From Whalleya microplaca (Eukaryota; Ascomycota; Sordariomycetes; Xylariales; Xylariaceae), in NCBI GenBank assembly GCA_022497155.1, contig MU385714.1:620001-684000 (forward strand): a DNA stretch of 64,000 bases, given 5' to 3'. The notes under the pieces are model-generated. The model saw nothing but the letters and a program-made list of their open reading frames with translations. It had not been told where the DNA came from and did no database searches. The position numbers were made by a program, and so were the translations under genes. Positions within the stretch are counted from its first letter, which is position 1. Every line of letters begins with the position of its first letter. Below are positions 56,672-64,000 of the stretch, in pieces.

Positions 56672-58960
56672 ATGTCCAATCAGAGACGCGGGTCGAGCTC
56701 AGCATCCATTCCCCGATCTGTGCCCACCCCGCCCGAGCAGCAGACCGCTGCCACCGAGTCTGAGCCTCCCACCATCACCTCCGACGCCCTCGTTGCGTCA
56801 TCGAGCCGCCGGGAAAGCCCTTCACTGCCAACCCCGGCGTCCTCGAACGGCGACAGCAACGTAGTCGCATCGCGGGAGAGCACGCCGCGCCACGATGGCC
56901 TCGTCGGATCTTCCGCGCTGCCCTACGTCACCCTGGGCCCCGCGGCGCATCCCTCTTCGCTAGCCAGCGCCCTCAAGGCCATCAACGACAACGGCCATGT
57001 CGCATTCCGAGAATTTCCAACGCCCCCTTCCATCGACTCTCCTTACACCCACAGTATATCGTCAACTGCTCCGGCCTCGCCTCGGATGTGAGTCTGATCC
57101 CCCGCCCGCCCGTCTTGCCCGTCTTTACTGCCTCGACTTTTGCTAACCAATTCATGACAGACCTCCTCTGCGACAGAACTCGGGCAGCCAGACGCCTCGC
57201 GTACGGCCCCATGCCACCACTCTCAGCATCCCCGGTATGACCCGGTCCCTCGTCTCGCCCGATGGGAAAATAGCAGATAGGGATGTGGCGGCAAAGCTCG
57301 TCATTATCATGGTCGGCCTGCCGGCCAGAGGCAAATCCTACATCACCAAGAAACTTCGGAGATATCTCGCCTGGCAGCAGCACAACACCGCCATATTCAA
57401 CGTGGGAAACCGAAGACGGGTCGCGGGCATGGCTTCGCCGATCAAGCAACGCAACGAGAACCCGATGGATTCGTTGCAGCCGCCGACGGCTACGATCCGC
57501 GTAAACGGTGTTGCCCCAGAGCAGTCCCCCGAGTCGCCGCGAAAGCCGTCTGCTACGGATCAGAACGATTCGAGCTCGGTGCCTATGGACCAGTCGGCCA
57601 AATTCTTCAACCCGCAAAACGAACAAACGTCTCGACTTAGAGATCAGATCGCCATAGACACGCTAGATGAACTGCTGGAGTACCTCATCAACGGCGGCGG
57701 TTCGGTTGGTATTCTGGATGCCACAAACAGCACGATCCAGCGCCGGCAGATGCTCTTTGACCATATCAAGGCGAGAGAGCCCAAGCTCGGGATTCTGTTT
57801 ATTGAGAGTGTGTGTAAAAATCCAGATGTAAGTCTTGTGAATCACCTGCGAATATTCTTGTAGACCTGATTGCTGACAAAGATTGTAGCTTCTGGAAGCG
57901 AACATGCGCCTCAAACTGTCGGGGCCCGATTACAAAGACAAAGATCCGGTCAAGTCGTTGGAGGATTTCAAGGAGCGCGTGAAAGCATACGAGAGTGCTT
58001 ACGTGCCCCTGGGCGACTACGAGGAGGACCACGGGATGCAGTACATCAAGGTAAGCTATTCCGTTGCGCTTATATCGGCAAGCATATACTAATGACTCGC
58101 AGATGACCGATGTTGGCAAGAAGCTCACGCATTTCGGGCTAGGAGGCTTCCTCAGCAGCAACATCGCCCACTACCTATCTTCTTTCAACCTGTCTCCGAG
58201 ACAGATCTGGATCACTCGGCATGGACAATCCTCAGACAACCAGCTGGGTAAAATCGGTGGCAACTCCGAACTGACGGACCGCGGCCACCTGTACAGCAAA
58301 GTTCTGTACGAATTCATCACGCATAAGCGCAAGGAGTGGCTCGTCGAGCAGAGGGACAAGATCGCGCAGTCATCGTTTCCTCCGGTCCCGGGAACTCGGT
58401 CGCCGCCTTATCCCGAGTTGAACCAGGAGCTAGACGAGAAGAACTTCTGCATTTGGACGTCGATGTTGACGCGAAGCATACAAACGGCCCAGCATTTTGA
58501 GGCAGACGAAGACTACGACGTCAAGAACTGGGAAATGCTCAATGAGCTGAACGCGGGCAAGTTCGAAGGTCTCACATATGAGGAGATCGCCCGTACTCAC
58601 AGAGACGAGTACACAAAGCGCCAGATAAACAAGCTCCATTACGTCTACCCGGGCGTCGGCGGCGAAGGCTACCTCCAGGTCATCAGCCGTCTTCGGGACA
58701 TGGTCCGAGAGATAGAGCGGATTAAGGATCATCTCTTGATCATTGGACACCGATCCGTGTGTCGGGTCCTGATGGCCTACTTCATGGATCTAACGCGCGA
58801 CGACATCGCGGACCTCGACATGCCGCTGGGGATGCTCTACGCCATCGAGCCCAAGCCCTACGGCATCGAGTTCCACGCGTACAAGTACAACGAGGCCGCG
58901 GGCTGGTTCGACGAGATGCCGCAGTACAAGCCTCGGAGAACGGTCGATCGCAGCGCCTGA
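56672..58960 (+). CDS. 6-phosphofructo-2-kinase / fructose-2,6-bisphosphatase
   Basis: Exons 56672-57087, 57161-57827, 57889-58050 and 58103-58960 (introns 73, 61 and 52 nt) encode 700 residues. The first ~160 residues are Ser/Pro-rich, a likely phospho-regulated tail. The kinase half starts LVIIMVGLPARGKSY (Walker A ~190-197) and FNVGNRRR, and includes a long fungal insertion (~210-285), then ILDATNSTIQRRQ and LFIESVC. The bisphosphatase half has the phospho-histidine loop ITRHGQSSDN (~453), WTSMLTRSIQTAQ, the catalytic Glu in LNELNAGKFEGLTYEEIA, and the second histidine in LIIGHRSVCRVL. Because both histidines are present, the phosphatase may be active, unlike yeast Pfk26, which lacks the first. 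The loop reads RHGQS where many relatives have RHGES. The enzyme sets fructose-2,6-bisphosphate, the switch between glycolysis and gluconeogenesis in the cytosol. Confidence 0.93.
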
Positions 58961-61330
58961 TCGCAGCGCCTAATTGCAACTTAGGCGTTTACATGACCCC
59001 CCAACATACTCTTTGTACAATTACTATAAAATACTATGCACTCACGATCTGGCGAAGATGGTTTATAAACGGAAGATACCACAAAGAAAGACGGCGGTTT
59101 TTGTCTTCCAAGGCTCGGGACAAAGTTTTTCCCCCGAGAGGTTCGCGCTAGAGACTGCATGATTTAAGGAGTTTTCGGGCTGAGGCTAATTAGGGGGGGG
59201 AGGGCGGTTTGACGGTTTCGGCGGGATGGTGGTTTATTTTCTTTTTCTTCGGTCTCATGGCGGGCGGGCAGTGCGGGCAGGCGGGCAAGCAGGCAGGCGC
59301 TTAATGGGAGTTCTCGGATTTGTTCTTCCCACTCGTTCTTCTTCATGGAACACATAGATGCGAGATAGATGTTCAAGCATTTTGCGTGCGACAGACGGCC
59401 TCTTGAAGGGGTGGCGCGGCGCGCGAAGGCGTCTGATTTAGCTCTATAGATTCCGCTGCTCGCTATTGACTAAATAAACGGCGACTTCACTCTATGGGAA
59501 TTTCTGATGACGCAGGTGGTTCTAGGTTGCGAAGCACAGGACTTGCCTCTTCGCAGCAGCGTGTTATAGTCTTGATTACGATTCCTTCGTTTGATAGTAC
59601 GCTAGATAGTCAATCTACCAGCAAATAATCACGCAGCTTACATCCCTATTGTATTTTATGAATTTCTTTCTAGATACCTGAGAATAAAGAGGTTGACGAA
59701 ATAGACTAGTATCGTAAAGCAGCCAGGTGGCTTAACGCATATACCTGTCCGTTAGATGCATATCGAGACAATGGAAAGAAGTATATACCTTAGGCGATAT
59801 TCTGGATTAGGGATGCCATAAATTGCCTATGCCTCCTTCGAGTATGTTCGGTGGCGGAAGAGGAAGAAGGAATAAAGGGGGCGTCAGTTAGTATGGGTGG
59901 GATGTTTCCATCCTATGAATCCTGAAGAAGATCTCGGTCCTAGGTAGGAAGCGAAAGTATTAAAGTCTACCGTGATCATCAGTATGTATCGGTGAGCTCC
60001 ATAGGTCAGAGCTATAGCATTTGTACATCATGAAGAAGTCTGAATAACATAAACTCGTCTCTCCATGATACCATATCAGTCTTCTGTGCCCCTCCTCTGG
60101 TTAGTTGATCTGTTGCTTTAACAGAGAAATTTATGGTTTATCAACAATCGTTTACTGGAGTTTTCTTACTCCCCTCTTCTCGCTCAGTCGGCTTGAGGAT
60201 ATCGTGAGCATCTTACTGTAAATTATCGGAGGTCTCATGCCGCCGCGGATACGATGCTCCTCATCTGAGACGACTAGACCTCCTGCCCCGTGGCAATGGA
60301 CTTGAAAATGAGAAACTGGGTTATGAAAACGTAGTTTGCCCCTTAGAATTCATGTATAATCTCGAGAAGGCCGTGGGACTCAACTAGGGGTACAAGGCAC
60401 GGAAACACACTCCCTCCCGCTGACTCGTCGGTCCTCTTTCTCAGTGCCCGAGGTTCGCGACGTCGAGTAGTTAGGTTCATGGCAGGCTGATCTATATATA
60501 TATAACCCCGAAAAGGGGTGATTTGAGCTTGAGAGTCGGAGAGGTATCGTTATAAACGCTACCACTAACTCTCTTTCGTCATATAAAAGTTGCCAAGTCT
60601 GACATCTCTGGGTTAAATAATAAAATACGTATAAGCGAAGTCTTAGATGTTAGTCTGCAGTTAGTTCAGGTAGAAACGAAAGTTAGTAAAAGGCTTTATA
60701 TTAAAGGTTTTATACTAGCAAAAAACAAGGTTATCGTTTGCTTTCGTTTAAGACTAATAAGTAAAATATACGCTATTATTATTACCAGCTATAGTCATAA
60801 ACATCGTCGCGAATTCGCGTTTGTCGTATACGACATTAAAATATATATCCTTTATTCAGATAGATGCAAAATATGCGGCAGCAGTTTATAGCGTCTGATT
60901 ATATACGAGATAAAAAGAAGCAATGATTAGGTCATATATACTAGAAGAGGGGAAGCATTTACTTGCTTCCGTTTTGATCTTGTAGCCTGAGTGTGTCTTT
61001 ATGACGACTAAGATGAGGTCAACCGGTCTAGCATACGTAGTAATGAATTGAAAGCAATGTGGAGGCGTCGTTTTAGAGGGACGTCTGTAATTGGAGAGTC
61101 TGGTCTCTGTGAATATCAAGGAGCAAAGAATTTCTACTCCATGTGGCATATTAGACTATTAGATACCTAAGTATCGATTTAGCAGCATAATTATTTATTT
61201 GAGACCGTTCTTGAATTGGATATGGTATCAACAGGAAACCGAAGCCCTTTCGAGGCATGCCTAAGCTCGTAGCCTTTGAAGTTCTCTTGCCCTCTTGCTC
61301 CTGGACGGCCAAGCTGATGGGCTAGCCCCT
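58961..61330. other. Convergent intergenic region with an AT-rich patch
   Basis: 3' flanks of two convergent genes. An AT-rich patch at about 60560-60960 holds the start-less open frame annotated separately. The frame at 60886-61149(-) was not recognised. No other gene seen. Confidence 0.5.
60556..60891 (+). other. AT-rich 111-codon open frame without start codon (possible gene or transposon relic)
   Basis: Reading plus strand in the frame of 60556 gives 111 sense codons before TAG at 60889-60891, in sequence of clearly raised AT content. There is no ATG in the frame. The translation is Lys/Ile/Val/Ser-rich, with strings such as VETKVSKRLYIKGFILAKNK and HRREFAFVVYDIKIYILYSD and a terminal CKICG. 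I do not recognise a family. It may be an exon remnant or decayed mobile element. Confidence 0.4.
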
Positions 61331-63078
61331 TTAATGTGAAGTCTTTCCAAAGTACTTGATATCTTCATCTAGCTGCGTTTCCACCCACAGCGGCCACTGG
61401 TTATACTGCTTGTACTCCACGCTAATCTGCCGATTGAGGTATTTGAGCCATCGAATGGTTCCCATGTCCATGTCTTCCCTCTTACGCTTCAACTCTTGTG
61501 CACTTGCCCGATGTTCTACCTGCGTAATGGTGGTCATAATTTGTTTTATGGCCACCCAATGAGAAGTTAATAACAGGCAGATTTGATTCCTCGGATCTAT
61601 GAGATATTGGAAATTATCGTGGGACATTTGCATCCACCATCCGTAATGCTTGCTGAGTATCTGATACGCTGAAAGAAGTTAGAATTAGAAAAAACGAAAT
61701 AGCTTTAATGATTCTTACCGAGGAAAGACGAGGTATAAAGCGCCTCTGCCATATCTAGGAGGATTCGATAGTGTTCGATTTCTACCTGATGCTTGCAGAG
61801 CAGTTCGAGGTTGCGGATTCCTGCCACGGCCTTATCGGTCCAGTCTCTTTGTATCGGAGGCATGGATTCCATCATAGGTTTCAAAATTGCCTTCTGGTCT
61901 TCGTCTATGAGATTGCTGAAGACAAATTTGACGCCTTTGCAAGCCATCTGAATTATCACGATGAGGACCCCGCGGCAGAATGTCATAAACTCCCCCATAC
62001 CGTCCTCCAAGAAGACTGACTGGAACGTCAGCGCAAAGCAGGTGGCCACTTGAGGAATATGAGTTAGTAGCTGCTGATTGTAGGATGCTCTAGCTGGCGA
62101 TCATGAGTTCTGATATCTGACTTTATAAAGAGACTGCGCCTGAACTCAGTTGGCTGATCTTGTCACCAGCATAAAAAAAATAATAAGTTAGTAAATTACA
62201 TACTGAGAGCATTCCCTTCTTCAAAAGTATTGGTTTCCGAGACCTTGTTCAGAGTCTTCTTGATGGCTTTGATAGCCTTGAGCCGGTGTATCATCGCGAA
62301 CGTGACTAGGCTAGGATCTTGAGCCATTAGATCGGAGGCCGCAAGACCGAGGATCGCATGCATGAGAAACTCGTACTATTCTGCTTTTTAGCCGGGTAGC
62401 CTCCTTGCTTTCACTGTTGACTCTTACGTTTTGAGATAGGCACGGAACTTCATGAGTCCAAATCGATTCGTTCTTCAGGGGATGATGCGGAAAACAAGAC
62501 AACAAGAAATATTGGAAGAAGCGCATATCTTGCAGGCTAAAAAGGGGGACATGATGCTGCGGCTGTTTCCCCTTAGTAGAACCTCTAAAGGTACAGTAGG
62601 CAATCAACATACTTGGTGAGTGATTTGGGGAGCTGCTGGATATTCGCATTTCAAGCCAGCTTTTCGGCAATGGCCACATGATGGTTGAGTCTCTTGACAC
62701 TATTCGACTCAGCATGGGAACTATGATACTCAGCAGCTAAGAACATACCTTAATTCGTCGTTTCTTGCAATTGTAGCACCCGCGGCGGCTCTTAGTATGG
62801 CCTTTCCGTTCGAACCTTGCCTTATGGCTAGAACTGCTCCTCAGAAATGTAGCTGTCGAAGGTGGGACGTTAGATACTGCCAGCGTCTCATTCGATGTGG
62901 ACGCCGAGGCACCGCCAGCAAAATAATCAACATCGTTTTCTTGAAGAAATGCTATATAACCAAAGTCGTTATTATCCGAGGGCATCAATTGTAAGTCTGT
63001 AGGGTTGAACGTAGTCTGATGGCTCCATTTTGAAGTATGATACGCTCTAGTTTTATCATTGGCCTCTGTGAATCCCAT
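61331..63078 (-). CDS. Zn(II)2Cys6 transcription factor, UPC2-like
   Basis: Six exons: 62749-63078, 62613-62699, 62428-62562, 62204-62375, 61719-62048 and 61331-61668 (introns 49, 50, 52, 155 and 50 nt) encode 463 residues. The binuclear zinc cluster is at residues 101-128. HTKSRRGCYNCKKRRIK ends exactly at exon 1, and the next 29-codon exon supplies the other four cysteines (CQETQPSCGHC, KAGLKCEY). The KSRRGC..CK.RR.KC form, the short spacer and the following helical domain (LFSLQDMRFFQYFLLSC, FLMHAILGLAASDL, IKAIKKTLNK, GNALMATCFALTFQSVF) match the UPC2/ECM22-like fungal regulator group, whose founding members control sterol uptake and synthesis. Many filamentous-fungus members of this group have other targets. 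The middle region is helical with no membrane segment. Start chosen as MGFTEAND; residues 1-90 are unstructured. Confidence 0.88.
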
Positions 63079-64000
63079 GAGAACGGTCTAAAAATAAAAT
63101 GAAGCGCAACTTTAGAGAATACCACCCTCTAAACAATCGGAAGAGATCTTGAATACGCCTTCGAGGGTTAAAGTGCTGATCTGCCGAGATCGATCAAGCG
63201 CCAGCCTTCTGGTCGAGCCGGCCTCGTCGATCGTGGCTGTGTTAGTAATAGTGAAAGCTGAGCTGAATCGACAGCGTGTGATTAGGCTACCATTCATAAT
63301 AGGCTACACCGTATATTGACGACTACCCCTATTGCGACAAATCAGCTTGGCATTCGTATCGTCGTAGTGATGGACCTGGCTGACAAGACTGTCAGTGGCG
63401 GTAATGTTGTTTTCTTCTACTCAGATATTCGAGAAGGGTTCTAGTCATTCCCAGTGATTCATTCATGTAAACTGGCGGTTGATTTGCAGCTCAACCAGTA
63501 AACCAATACTACGTTGACTCGGCACCCCTCATACTCACAACTATGGATTCGAACTCATATAAGCGAGAATCTGAGCGACGGTGATTAGTATAAGTATCAA
63601 ATGACATTGTATATGATTTTGTTTTATAATGATAGAAATAGCTAGAATGAGTATTGGAACAAGTCGAGGCTTAACAATACGGTGTCGTAGCCGTTCCTCC
63701 AAACTTGCTGGTTCTGCTATGGGGAATCAAGTCGACAATATATACATTCCATCTCACTTCTCTCAGCCGACGATGAAGAATAGAGAAGCACAGAGCTGAG
63801 ACTTATGAGCAAGGCTGCCTAGTGTATGAGTGAATCATCGACGAGTTCAAGAAAATGACTAGAACCCATGAGGTCACTTATTCGCAACTCGAACCCCGTC
63901 AAGGCCAGGAATGATTTAAAAGGATTAGGGGTAAATATCAAGTGAAGTGCCTGGGTTAGTACTAGACATATTACATAATGACACTCAGCATGTCAACCGA
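63079..64000. other. Upstream region of the Zn2Cys6 gene, right edge
   Basis: Probable promoter. The minus-strand frame at 63112-63297 has no recognisable features. No gene or RNA is seen up to the window end. Confidence 0.5.

Noticed and set aside
60886..61149. 87-codon minus-strand frame next to the AT-rich patch
   Set aside because: No motif or exon partner; a single short frame in AT-rich DNA is weak evidence.
63541..63560. B-box-like GGATTCGAAC string suggesting a minus-strand tRNA
   Set aside because: No matching A box, acceptor stem or anticodon arm can be folded around it.

Overview
The window looks like nuclear chromosomal DNA of a filamentous ascomycete (Pezizomycotina, probably a Sordariomycete). 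Most genes carry one to five short GT-AG introns of about 49-160 nt, often with a CTAAC-type branch point. Gene content is typical of that group: a VeA-type velvet regulator, a UPC2-like Zn2Cys6 factor, MGA2/SPT23, a PHO80-like cyclin and an opsin-related membrane protein. A tandem repeat near 3.6-5.0 kb carries the TpA-rich, CpG-sparing decay expected of repeat-induced point mutation (RIP). No rRNA, tRNA, CRISPR array or prokaryotic element was seen. I reconstructed all splice models by hand from frame, splice signals and remembered family conservation.

Layout. 0.8-3.0 kb: disordered protein with a TPX2-like repeated motif (+). 3.57-4.99 kb: RIP-mutated tandem array of 651-bp units. 5.3-6.6 kb: amidohydrolase interrupted by one TAA codon. 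8.0-10.5 kb: membrane-anchored type-B carboxylesterase (+). 12.3-16.1 kb: three minus-strand genes (CHZ1 histone chaperone, EMC10, PHO80-like cyclin). 17.8-21.1 kb: armadillo protein like ARMC8/GID5 (+). 23.3-24.3 kb: retinal-less opsin-related protein (+). 24.3-31.4 kb: 7 kb without a recognisable gene. 31.4-33.3 kb: velvet protein VeA (+). 34.2-36.1 kb: disordered Q/N/P-rich protein (+). 37.4-41.8 kb: MGA2/SPT23-like ER-anchored transcription factor (-). 44.9-47.1 kb: Na+/H+ antiporter (-). 48.3-49.4 kb: RNase H1 (-). 50.4-52.1 kb: tRNA adenosine deaminase subunit TAD3 (-). 56.7-59.0 kb: 6-phosphofructo-2-kinase/fructose-2,6-bisphosphatase (+). 61.3-63.1 kb: Zn2Cys6 factor (-).

The genes form no obvious cluster or pathway. 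They are mostly conserved housekeeping and regulatory loci: chromatin, ER membrane insertion, phosphate signalling, protein degradation, lipid regulation, ion homeostasis, tRNA editing and glycolytic control. I see no clear new multi-gene system. The most unusual signals are the RIP array beside a gene carrying a CpA-type nonsense codon, a 10-nt micro-exon in CHZ1, an RNase H1 with a possible upstream mitochondrial leader, an antiporter whose consensus splice join breaks the frame, and an AT-rich 111-codon open frame without a start codon at 60.6-60.9 kb.
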